Assembly (NCBI RefSeq): GCF_958298935.1
Contig: NC_084921.1
Coordinates: forward strand, 34,987,501-35,051,500
DNA from: Phragmites australis
Taxonomy: Eukaryota; Streptophyta; Magnoliopsida; Poales; Poaceae
Length of the DNA: 64,000 nucleotides
Direction of reading: 5' to 3'
Shown here: piece after piece, positions 47,050 to 58,300 of the stretch
Numbering within the stretch: the first letter of the stretch is position 1
Layout of the letters: every line of letters begins with the position of its first letter
Notes under the pieces: model-generated
What the model was told of the DNA's origin: nothing
The model's input: only the letters and a program-made list of their open reading frames with translations
The model's database searches: none
Position numbers and translations under genes: made by a program

Positions 47050-49144
47050 TCTATATATACTATATACTAAGCGGCCAGACCTCGACGCACTTCTAGGGTC
47101 GAGCCCTGTAGTTTCTTGTAGCCCGCGTATGATAGGTGGGTCCCAGTCCCGGCGCCAGCTCCTGTGACTCATGAAGTCCTGAGAATTCCAGCATCTTCTC
47201 TTCGTGAATTCCAGCCCCGCGTCCCTGCCCTTCGCGAACCATCAGATTGAGCCCCGCTACTTCCTCCACCCTTTGTGTTGCCAAGGTCAAACAAAGAGAA
47301 GAGGCACGAAACTTAGATCATCAAATCCTTCCTTCTCCTCTCCCAAATCTAATGCAAATAACTTCAAATCGATCTCAATGGAGTAGGAGACAGTGGTGAT
47401 AGGGACGGCGGCGGATGGTTACGTCTGAGATGAGCAACGGCCGTTTGAAATTTGGGGTGTGACGGGCGACTGTGAGCCAAGCGAAAGGAGCTGGAGGTGC
47501 GGCGGCCAGGAAGCGAGCCGCTAGCGGCGGAATGACCTGCAGGCGGCTGGGTGAGGGAGCAACCGACAAGCTACCACGCAGTGCAGGAGGTGTGGCAGCG
47601 GCCGATGAGTCCGGAAGTAGCCGACGAGCTACCACGCACTGCTCCCTGCTATGGCTTTGATGTGTGTGGAATCGTGGACTTGGATTTAGTTTCTACCAAA
47701 CCTCAGCTTGCTTGGATGGATTTGTTGCAGATTTCTTTCCTGCTTGGATCGATTTCGGGGCACAACTGCTGCTACCGGCTTCAACGGCGGTTTGGTTCAC
47801 ACGATTATAGAGCCATCATACCAAACATTAGCTTTTCTTTTGGATTACTCCTTGCCTTTCATAATGAGTTTCTGCACATGTATGTACATGACATGCACTC
47901 TTTGGTTAAGGATGACATGATTCTATTTTAGTGTCTAACTAATAGTTGTGCTTTTGTGTGAGATATATGTTTCCTGTCTATTGAGGGTACTATGATCTAA
48001 TACATTTAATGAAATTTCTTTTATAACTCATGGTGTACTGGAATGGCACTCGGCCTGAACTTTGCCTATGGAGAGGCAAATTGATACCTCATTAGATAGG
48101 GGAAAGCCTGTATCTTTAATGTAGTTTTTTTAGACACATGCTTATAATGTAGTTAGAATTGCTCTATAATTATACGTAGTATTATGCTACTGAATCCTTT
48201 TTTTATGTTCATAGAAAAAAAAAGAGTGTATTTCACATGTTTCGCCGTTTTTATTTTGGTAGGTTATCCCAAGAGAGCGTTTTTACCTTGCAGTTGATGG
48301 CTTCAACGGGAAAGAAAAACTGGAAGAGAAAGATGCCTGACAGCGTGAGGCCAAGAATCTAAAAGTAGCAGCTATGGTACACATTGCATGCTTACCATGA
48401 TCTGTGTATCTAGAGCATGCTTACATCTGAATATGTGATATTTGTATGAGTCTAATTCATTATAAAGATAAGTTTTGAAGACAATTACATGTAAATACTT
48501 ATACTCCTTAAGTGCAAGGCTTCATATGTATGTCCAGTTGCTGCTTACACAAATAGTTGATTCTCAATTACTACTACCTACCTGCTGCACTAATCTTCAG
48601 CACTTCTTATTTTAGCTAACCTATTTTGCTAATTTTGCAGGTGCCACACTATTCTGTTGAATTTGCACAATGATAGCTCCAGATCTATACAATGATCGAT
48701 CTCATATAAATTCAGACGGCGATCACCATTTTTCACATTGGCTTATCAATCAGGCATCACTGTAATCATTGAATATGTTAGCTGATCTTCATGTCAGTTC
48801 CATCATCAATTTTATGTGATGTGTGTGGAAGGTTGCTCAAATGCTCAACAAAGTGTATCGAGGTATTGCTATTTTTTTTTCATACCCAAACTAAAATTGG
48901 TAGCATATTGGTGAAAAGTAGCTGGAGCTCCACCATACACGTCCATGAGACTTCTGCTCATGCAAAGCATTTTGCAAGCTAATTCGCCGGTTACAACATA
49001 TCATTTCTTACCTTGCATAAATAGTCTTAGTTACCTAATTCAATGGATTGCTTTCTTCAACAGAAACTGTGACTAAGAGAAAGCAAGTGTTCCAAGATTC
49101 AATTAAATCTCTACGGGTGCAACGTAGCGCACCAATTTGTCTAG
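47050..49144 (+). mobile_element. Helitron-like non-autonomous element
   Basis: Starts TC (TCTATATATACTATATACTA) directly after an A and ends CTAG directly before a T. A short hairpin, GGTGC-aacgtagc-GCACC, ends about seven bases before CTAG. These are the three Helitron hallmarks, and there are no inverted ends. It has no RepHel gene. Exon-like pieces with acceptor-like 'ttttggtag' (48263) and 'ttttgcag' (48641) may be captured host fragments, but I recognise no gene. The boundary is somewhat blurred because 'gaggcatat' occurs on both sides (47042 and 49172). Confidence 0.6.
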
Positions 49145-49313
49145 TATTACCAAAACGCGGACGGGTTTGAGGCATATGTTTTAATCTATAGTATAGTACA
49201 CTTGTAGTGGTTGTATTTTTAGATTTAAAAAATATCTTTATTGGGCTTATGAGGCATGTACCAAACTACTCATTATTATAATGTTGGGCCTTCGGTTTAA
49301 AAGAAAGGTGCTA

Positions 49314-49587
49314 CTATCTCTATTTCGTAATATTTGTCTATAACCTTAAGAGTATCTGTCTCAAAATATTTGTCCATTATAGTAAATAAGGATGTTTTAT
49401 GATATATTTTTCTACTATGCCCTTGAGTGCATGCATGCATTTACTCCAACGTTGGTGAGTTACTTGCTCTCATTCTTGCATTGATTAGGGGTAGCATAGT
49501 CATCTTATTACATTTTTCACTCGATTTTAGTATTCCTTGGTTTGTACGTAATAGTGAGCGTGGACAAACATTGCGAAACAGAGGGAG
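49314..49587. mobile_element. Stowaway-type MITE with TA target duplication
   Basis: A 274-bp element with ends CTATCTCTATTTCGTAATATTTGTC and, inverted, CTCCCTCTGTTTCGCAATGTTTGTC (each compared over its first bases), flanked by TA on both sides. Segment A copy 1 supplies the empty site: 'ggtgc-TA-acaaatag' near 25668. Confidence 0.9.
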
Positions 49588-49974
49588 TAACAAATAGCAT
49601 AGAATGAAAAGTCTCATACATTAATGAGTTTAAATTAAGAATAAATCCTATTAATAAGCATCCACCCAGAATGATTGCTTGTATTGCTATATATGTTGAG
49701 AGAACGACTGGACATATTCAATTAACAAATGCATGTGGGCGGACCTTTAATCTCTGAGCAGCTCAACGATATCTGAAATCGGCAACCTGGAGACCTCCTC
49801 GCCGCGCCCTCGTGCCCAAAGAATCGCTGCTGCTTCAATTGTTAGGCGATCGAGTTACTCCCATCGATCGTTCGCTGACACGTACTCTTTTATATCCGAG
49901 CTTCCGCCTTTGGTGAACATATATATAGCCAGATGTAGAAGGGAGCACCCAACATTTTTGGAGCGACGCTTGAA

Positions 49975-50052
49975 ATGGCAAGCTGGGCACGAGGTGAAGA
50001 GGAGTGGTTGAGGAGCGATGTGGGTGCTCGACCTGTCGATTTCAAAGAATAA
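49975..50052 (+). CDS. Possible 25-residue ORF, segment A copy 2
   Basis: Starts MASWARGEEE and ends VDFKE, homologous to 26056-26139 with several substitutions and a two-codon in-frame deletion. CATATATATAG lies about 45 bases upstream, as in the other copy. No function recognised. Confidence 0.3.
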   Translation: MASWARGEEEWLRSDVGARPVDFKE

Positions 50053-50489
50053 GAAACCGCTGAGCTAGCTTGTGAGAACAACTATGTCCACATGCATCTG
50101 TCGTGGAAGATGCAAAAGTATGCAGAAAAAGCACACTCGGTTGCGACGAATGGATGTTCACATCATCCGTTTGGTTTGGATGGTTAGTTTTATGTGGTTG
50201 CACCCTCTGTTAATCAGGTATCAAACTCTATATTTACTCTTTATGTGTCTCATCAAGACATATTTTTATTCCAATAATAGACGATGTTTCTGTCGATAAT
50301 GAGATGCGTATGGTAACTTCGTCACTCTTTAAACTCTGCATCTATAAGTTATACTGGTGTTCAAAAAAATAACTTTGTGAAGGTTTACACCTTTGCAGGA
50401 CCTCACTTGATAGTTTTAAGTCTGGTTGTTGCCAATATTTTGCACCTTCACGCATGTACTTCTTAGAGTGGTACTGGAGAGTTCACTGG

Positions 50490-53400
50490 GTGTGTCATGG
50501 TTGCGTGATCTCATCCTCTTAGTAGAGACCGCTCGGCGCTAGACCGTGATAGCCGACACCTTGTCCACCTCAAGGAGTGGTCCAGGTGGTGGTCGGCAGG
50601 ATTCACAGTGGACTCCACGGTTGGAGGGAACCCGTGCTCCCTTAGTAACTGGGAGTATGAGGAGACCCCCATTGTGTCAGGACAGTCCACCTGCAGACCT
50701 GCGTGACTTGCTTCGCCATCGCGACCTCAGCGACGTAATCTGGGGCAAGAGGGCCACCCGGAAACAAGAGGATCGCGCCCGACGAGAGCAGGAACAGGGC
50801 AAGCGACCCTACCACTCGCCTTCCCCTCGCAGGGGGACGTTGGACTCCTCTGTCCCCTCACCAAGGCCATGAGACCATCGGCACTCTCCCTGGTCGCGTG
50901 AAGCGGCCCATCGGTGAGTGGCTGCCTATTACGGGACGGGGCGTAATGCTTTCTCTGCTTGGCTATGAGAGGTGTCTGGCTAGACAAGTTCCGATCAGTC
51001 CTAACCGAAAAATACGATGGCTCGACCAATCCATAGGAGTTCTTGCAGATGTACACCACTATAGTGTAGGTTGCGGGAGGCAACAAGAAGGTCATGGCAA
51101 ACTATTTTTCGACCACCCTGACCGGTTCACCTCGGTCATGGTTCATGAACCTCCCTCACATGTTGGTTCATTCCTCGGAAGACTTATGCGATCAGTTCGT
51201 CGCTAGCTTCTAGGGAACCTATGCCCTACCAGGGGTCGAAGATAACCTGTATCAAGTCAGGCAACGACAGGGCGAGTCGCTGTGAGACTACATCCAGCGT
51301 TCCACCAAATACCGGAATACCATTCCAAAGATCACGGGTGAGTCCATGATCATAGCGTTCCGGAGTGGGGTCAGAGACCAGAAGATGGTCGAAAAGCTAG
51401 CCACCAAAAAAGTCTGAAGCACCAACAAGCTCTTTGAGCTCGCAGACAAGTGTGCGCAGGCCACCGAGGCCTGTGAGTGCTAGATCGGCGTGAAGCCAAA
51501 GCCAACCTTCGACCAGCTTGCCTCTTACAAGGGAACCAACTAGAAGGAGAAGAAAAAGACAAGCGCAAGGCCAAACCACCCGACGTCATGGCGGTCATGC
51601 GGAACGGCCAACCACGCCAACGCTTCGAGAAGAAGGACGAATAGAAGGGCAGAGGCTACTGCCCGATCCACCGTACCGACGCACACGACTTGGCCGAATA
51701 CAAAGTCGTGCGGGGTATTATCAACAAGGAGCTTGGGGGTCGCAAACTCAAGGGCGATGATGATGGTTAGGACAAGGCTAATCCCGACCATTCGACATTG
51801 GATTTTTAGTAGGATGAGCACATTGTCAACCATATCTTTGGGGGCGCCGTAACATATTCCTCTAATAGGTAGTACAAGTCGGTGGTCCATGAGGTATGTG
51901 CAACTATGCTGGGTCCGAGTCCATGTCTGAAGTAGTTCAAGGCACCCTCACCTTCAGCCAGGCGAACCACACCGCATACATTAAGCACCCTGAATGCTAC
52001 CCCATCATGGTCGATCCCATGGTGCACAACATCCAAATGGGGTGTGTACTGGTCGATGGAGGGAGCTCCATCAATCTCCTCTTCGTCAACACACTGGATG
52101 CCCTGCAGATTCTGAGGAGTGTGTTGAAACCATCTCCTCCCTTCTTCGGAATCACCCCTAGCTCCTTAGCAAAGCTGTTAGGGCAGATTGAGCTGCCCGT
52201 CAACTTCGGTTTGCCTAACAACTTCCGAATCGAGAAGGTCTTGTTCGATGTGGTGGACTTCAGGACCGCTTACAACATGATCCTTGGGCGACCAGCGATG
52301 ACAGTTCATAGCCGTTGCCTACTATGCATACCAGGTGATCAAGATCCCTGATCCTAAAGGAGCCATCACTATTTTGGGCAATCCAAAGATGACCCTGCAC
52401 TATGGCAAGAGGAGTATCAACATGGTCGAGCTGACTCTGGGTCGATGCCCGAGAACACTGTGCCCAGTGGTCGCCCTGTGAAGGTCCATGTTGTAACTAA
52501 TCCTAACAATTAGCTCAAGGCAGTATGCCTCAATGATGCCAACCCATCTAGGACAGTCCAGATAGGGACCAACCTAGACCCCAAATAGGAACTCACGTTC
52601 ATCACTTTCCTCCGGACAAATACGGATGTCTTTTCTTGGAGTCCGTCTAATATGCACGGGGTTCCTAGGGACGTGATCGAGCACAAGTCAACCTGATGCG
52701 TGACCTGTAAAGCAAAAGGCACATCGGTTCGCACCCGACTGAAAGGAAGCACTAGTGAAGAGATCAACAAGCTCTTGTAAGCAGGCTTCATTCAAGAGGT
52801 GCAATACACATAGTGGATGGCTAACTTAGTCATGGTCTGGAACCCCAATGTAAGTGGAGGATGTGCATCGACTTCACTGACCTCAACAAGGCGTGCCTTA
52901 AGGATCTGTTCCCTTTATCCTAGATTGACCAGCTTGTGGACTCGACTGCCTGTAGTGATATGCTTTGTTTCTTAGATTCTCATTCAGGGTACCATTAGAT
53001 TAGCATGAATAGGGTAGATAAGGAGAAAACTGCTTTTGTAATGCAATTCGGGGTCTTTTGCTATGTAAAAATATCTTTTGGTTTGAAAAGCACTGATGCC
53101 ACTTACCAACGATGCATTCAGCTCATCCTTCAACCACAACTCGGTAGAAATGTCGAGGCATATGCTGATGACATGGTCATAAAAAGAAGGACCAAGGACG
53201 ACCTGGTTGTGGACCTTCAGGAAACATTCGACAACCTTTGGAAGTACCGCATGAAGCTAAAACAGAGAAGTGGACGTTCAGAGTCCCATCTGAGAAGTTG
53301 CTCAGTTTCCTCGTGTCTAGTTGGGGAATAGAAGAAAACCCTGACAAGATCAGAGTCATCGACTAGATGAGATCCACAACCAGGTTAAAGGAGGTCCAGA

Positions 53401-54900
53401 AACTAACTTGGTACGTGGCAGCTTTGAGCAGGTTCATCTCAAGGATGGGAGAGAAGGGGCTATCACTCTTCAAGCTCATGAATAGAAGCGACCACTTCCT
53501 ATGAACGCTAGAATCAGAGGAGGTCTTCCAAGATCTCAAAAGGTATCTCTCTTCCCCTCCTGTACTAACCACTCCTCGACTAGACGAGGAGCTCTTGCTC
53601 TATGTTGCACCTACACCACATGTTGCAAGTGTGGTCTTGGTTGTCGAGCGTGAAGGTCTTCAGCGACTAGTGTACTACATCAGTGAGGTTCTGCACGATG
53701 CAAAGGTTCGGTACCCGCTTGCACAGAAGCCGCTATACGTCATGTTGATAGCCTCTCACAAGCTTAGGGACTACTTCCAGTTCCACAAAATCAATGTAAT
53801 CTCATTGCTCTCAATTAGGGAAATCCTCCATAGTAGGGATGCAGCAGGAAAAACAACGAAGTGGATAGTAGAGCTCGGGGAGTTTGATATTTAGTTCGTC
53901 CCCTGAATGGTTGTCAAGTCCCAAGCGCTGGTCAATTTTGTAGCCGAGTTGTCATCCTTTGAGCCCGAGCAAGAGCAGCAACCAGAGGCGGAAGCGCACT
54001 GGACCATGCACTTCGACAGGTCGTTCATACTAAAGGGAGCGGGGCTAGAGTGTTCTTGACCTCACCTACTGGTGACCCCCTTAGGTACATAGTTCAATTA
54101 TGTTTTCATGCCACTAACAATTTTGCAGAATATGAGGGCCTCTTGTCAGGAATGAGAGCAGTCTCCGCTCTTGGTATAAAATGCCTACTAGAGAAAGGGG
54201 ACTCGCTACTGGTCGTAAACCAAGTGCATTATGAGTTTCAATGCTCTGAACCGACAATGGTGACATACCTCACTAAAGTGAGAAGGCTAGAGTGATGATT
54301 TATTAGTTTTGAGGTTAAGCATGTCCTACGTAGGGAAAACTTTCTCGCCGATGAGCTGGCCCGTCTAGCTTCTTCTTGCGCACCTGTCCCGGTCAAAATC
54401 TTTGAAGAAAGGCTCACACAACCATCCACCGTGATCTTGGGCTAAGGTGAAGGGGATGCTCTATTTGAAAATGGAGCACTCGAGGTAACGCCTTTGGAGG
54501 CAATGCCTCCTTTAGTGCAGTCCTCGGGTGGCCATCATGCAGTCACCAAGCTTAATTCATGTACGACCTGGATGGAACAGTTCTTGGCATACCCTCAAAA
54601 TAGATCGATCCCTAACGATGATGTGTTAGCAAAAAAGACCACTTGGCAAGCCCACAGATACTATGGTAGATGGATGCCTCTACCGTAGGGGGAGCAACAG
54701 CCTTTTACTGAAATGCATCACTCAAGAAGACGGGAGCGCGCTGCTCTCTGATATCCATAGAGGCATATGTGGTAGCCACGCTTCGTACCATACTCTGTAT
54801 GAAAATGCATTTCGGCAAGGGTCCTATTAGCCCACTACCCTGCAGGATACTTACGAGCTGGTGAAATGCTGCGAGCTGTGTTAGTATCATGACCGACAAA
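50490..54900 (+). pseudogene. Gypsy element 3 gag-pol, 5'- and 3'-truncated
   Basis: Same family as element 2 at both DNA and protein level. Gag: 50540-51640 (compare 51301-51400 with 32221-32320). Protease: 52040-52090 with an intact-looking VDGGSSINLL site. RT: 52700-53500 with a YADD box near 53160. RNase H: to about 54400. The integrase zinc-binding part ('HRGICGSHASYHTLY') is at 54740-54900. There is no 5' LTR: gag starts right after segment A. The integrase core and the antisense ORF are deleted, and the LTR follows immediately. Frame shifts and stops are present. Confidence 0.88.
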
Positions 54901-54939
54901 CCAACCTACCAACCAACCTACCAGCTAACCTACTAGTGA

Positions 54940-55325
54940 GCGTAACGGTGTTCAGTGATGGGACATGATGTGCGGGACGACCAGGGCAAAGTGGGCATGC
55001 CTATCTGATGTCATGATGGGTTAAGGGTAATTGGCTTCATCAGGGGTAGGTCTACCGTGGGGTTTGGTACGGTCCTCTTTTCTTTGATATATAAAGGGAG
55101 GAGGGGAGTCCGAGAAGAAACACAGAGAACACTATGTAACAAGTTCACCCAATCAATAAGAAAATACACAGGACGTAGGGCTATTATCCCACGGGAGGTT
55201 TGAAACTGGATAAATCCTTGTGTTCTTGAGTTCATTCAATACACACCCACAAGAAATGTAGATCAACACGCCCGTCATCTGGTATACCCCGGATTCAATG
55301 TTAGGGATCACCCCCCCCCCCCCCT
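54940..55325 (+). repeat. 3' LTR remnant of gypsy element 3
   Basis: Resembles the second half of the element 2 LTRs: TATATAAAGGGAGGAGG (55087), 'tcacccaatcaataagaaaatacacaggacgtagggctattatcc', 'tataccccggattcaatgttaggga'. Its upstream half is missing, in keeping with the deletion that removed the integrase core. It ends in a poly-C run at 55311-55324. Confidence 0.75.
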
Positions 55326-55339
55326 TGACATGACTATTA

Positions 55340-58300
55340 GCATTGTGGACAATCATAAAGCTGATTGTGTTTACTGGGAGGTGTACCCACTTAGTAAAAC
55401 CTAGGTCTAAAGGAGGAACCTACATGATGAGATTGGCCATCTATGTTGCTTGTACAATAGAGGTACGGAGAAGGAGTTGGGGAGTTGCAGGGTGGAGGCG
55501 ATGTCAAGGAGGAGGAGGGTGATGAAATAGTGGAGCATGAGGTTGGAGAACCGGATGTCGAGTAGTCCTCGGTCGTTCCAATGGAACCGACTAGTGAGGC
55601 AAACGAGGGGGAATACATCCCTATTTTAATTAAATAGGGGGAGCAGAAGGATCAGGAGGATGAGGAAGCTCCTGAATATGGCATATCAGATGATGAGGAC
55701 GATGTTCCTATCCCTGCGGACTAAAACAATCATGACTTTTTTTTCAACCTAGTGATGAATAAAAGAAATCAAGTGTCATGGGGGTACAATCAGAATGAGG
55801 TGTCCTATGGGACTAGGTACCCTACCATAGATAGTTCACTATTATGAAGTCCAGCAAGAAGGAGTATAATATGAAGTGTGTGAATGAGGGTTGTACGTGG
55901 AGGGTGCATGCCTTCAAGGAAAAGTGGTGTAGCATCTAGGCCCCTAGGTAAGTGGTAAGTGTTTCGGTGATTAATGACAACCATATTACTGTGACTAACA
56001 ATTTGTTTTGAAGGGAATCAAAAATTCAGTATACAATGACATTTGGTTAATCTTGGTCCCTAAAGTGCTTATATGGACAATCAAAGGACATATGCTTTAA
56101 GACTAAGGATCTTCTAGTTCTAAGTGTCACAAAGGAGATGGAGGATACTTAGAGTAGTATAGGTCTCCTTTTCTTTTTGTCTTTTGACCGTACTATAAAG
56201 GGGGGCTAAAAGTAGTAGCTTGACTTAGTGAGTCTAGACGTAGATGATGCACACTTGTTAAATTCTAGCACTAGGTAGAGCATACAAGTCCATGGTGAAG
56301 CTGTCAAGGAATTAGAGCTCAAAGAGAGTTGAATTGGACAAGCTCACAAAACATTTATTCACCGGATTATCCTCTGATGGATGTCTAATACTCACCGGAT
56401 AAACACTAATTGAGGCATCCGAATTATATGAAAAATTTCAGAAGTGTTACACCGGAATATCCGGTGATGAAAGTCCGGTGACCACCGGAGCTTTTCCAGC
56501 AGAGAAAATTTTCGGAGAAAAACAATTTTGTACCCACCGGATTATCCGGTGAATGCATAATATGAACACCGGACTATTTCTTGCAGAGAGCATTGCTTCG
56601 GGCCACAGTGAAAAATTACGTTCACAGGATTATCCGGTGACTTAGCTGGCAGACCACCGGAGAAATGTTGTGAAGAAACTCAGACAAATTGAACTCACCG
56701 GATTATCCGGTGGTAGCAAAAATATCACCGGAGTATTTCTTGCAGAAGGTTCTGAAATTCGAAGGGTCGGGTGAGTTGTACTCACCGGATTATCCGGTGT
56801 TGACTGTTGTTCACCGGAGTTTATCACCGGACAAATGTTGCCGTGCAACGGCTAGTGACAGCTGGCTCTGGGTTTGAACCCACCGGACTATCCGGTGATC
56901 TTAAGGATATAGCCAGCGGATTATCCGGTGATTACAGTAAAATGAGAGTGGTTAGCCAACGGCTAATTTTTGATCTCTAGGCTATAAATACCCACTCAGT
57001 TGGTTTCAACAGTTGCTCTTGCGACCCTGTAGCAGCTCATACACTTGGTGTGTCATTTAGAGGCAAGAGAGGGAGCACTTGTGTCCATTTTAAGTTCTTA
57101 GTTGAGGATTAAGGACTTCTTTGAGTGCTTGGAGAGTAACAAGTGTGCATCTAGCTGTTGTCTAGGCTTGGTCTTTGTCAAGTGAAGCTTGAGGCTTGTT
57201 ACTCTTGGTGGTTGGCAACACCTAGACGGTCTTGGTGATAGGAGGATTTCTCGGTGAGCTCTTTGAGCAATTGTGGGAGCCCCGGAAAAAGACGATGTAT
57301 TTGGTTTGATACCCGCCAATCCGGAGATGGAGAAGGGGTAATCAAGAGGGAGCACTTGAGCCTTGGTGACTCAAGGGGGAGCGACATCCTTGGTGGATGC
57401 TCCAACGAGGACTAGGGGGAAGTGCCAACTTCTCGAAACCTCGGAAAAAAATCGGTGTTGTCTCCTCCAACTCTTTACTTTCTTGCATCTTATTTTGAGC
57501 TTTGTTATTATTGCAAGTTCTTCTTAGGAATTGTCTTTCTTAGTTAATTCTTGCGTGGTTAGCTATCTTGTGCTAGTTAAAATTCCTTACTTGCGTTTCT
57601 TATAAGTTTTATTTGGTCAAGCAGTAGTTAATTTAAAAAAAAAAAAAATATCCCAATTCACCCCCCCCCCCTCTTGGGCTATTCGATCCTTTCAAGTGGG
57701 TTCCCTATTGGGAAATCTAGATAGTGGTTGACCACAATTGTTTACTGGAAAAACTAGAGAGAAGCGATAGGAACCTTTCATCAAGTTTTGTTGTCAACGT
57801 CATGTATGCTCAGATTCTTGACAACCTCAACTATGAACCTGGATCCATAATCAGGGTAATTGAGGAGAAGTACCAGTACACGATCAACTACAATAAGGAT
57901 TGGAGGGAGAAGAAGAAGACAATTGATATGAGATTCGGGCTATACGAAGCACCATACGATAATCTCCCATGGTTGCTTCGCACCATTACTCGAAGAAACC
58001 CTGAGACTTACTATGACATTGATCACTACCTGTTAGTGAATGAACCTAACAAGTTACTCCTGAAGTGCACATTCTTTGCCTTCGGATCATATATTCAAGC
58101 TTTCCAACATTGTCGCCCTATTCTTTGCATCGACCAGACCTTCCTTACGGGCAAGTATAAGTGTTAGATACTTACTTCCTTTGTTGAGAATGGAAACACC
58201 AGAAGTTAGTATTAGTTCATGTACCGTGCAAGAATTCTTATAGTGGGGGATCTGTTGGATATGTGTCTTATACATGACCAGCATTTAGGGATTTTGAAGG

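Larger units (their letters stand above)
46884..50455. repeat. Segment A, copy 2, interrupted by two insertions
   Basis: Pieces 46884-47049, 49165-49313 and 49588-50455 follow the order of 25318-26380. The gaps are filled by a Helitron-like element (47050-49144) and a Stowaway MITE (49314-49587). A further stretch, about 50180-50360, also lacks a counterpart in copy 1. Similarity ends near 'ttgcaccttcacgca' (50455), just before gypsy element 3. Confidence 0.85.

Noticed and set aside
47375..47931. Candidate small genes in the Helitron-like element
   Set aside because: Frames on both strands without domains; at best captured fragments, so not listed as genes.
56360..56935. Possible CRISPR-like array of short palindromic repeats
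   Set aside because: This is a plant LTR; repeats are irregular in spacing and form, spacers are not of constant length, and there are no cas genes.
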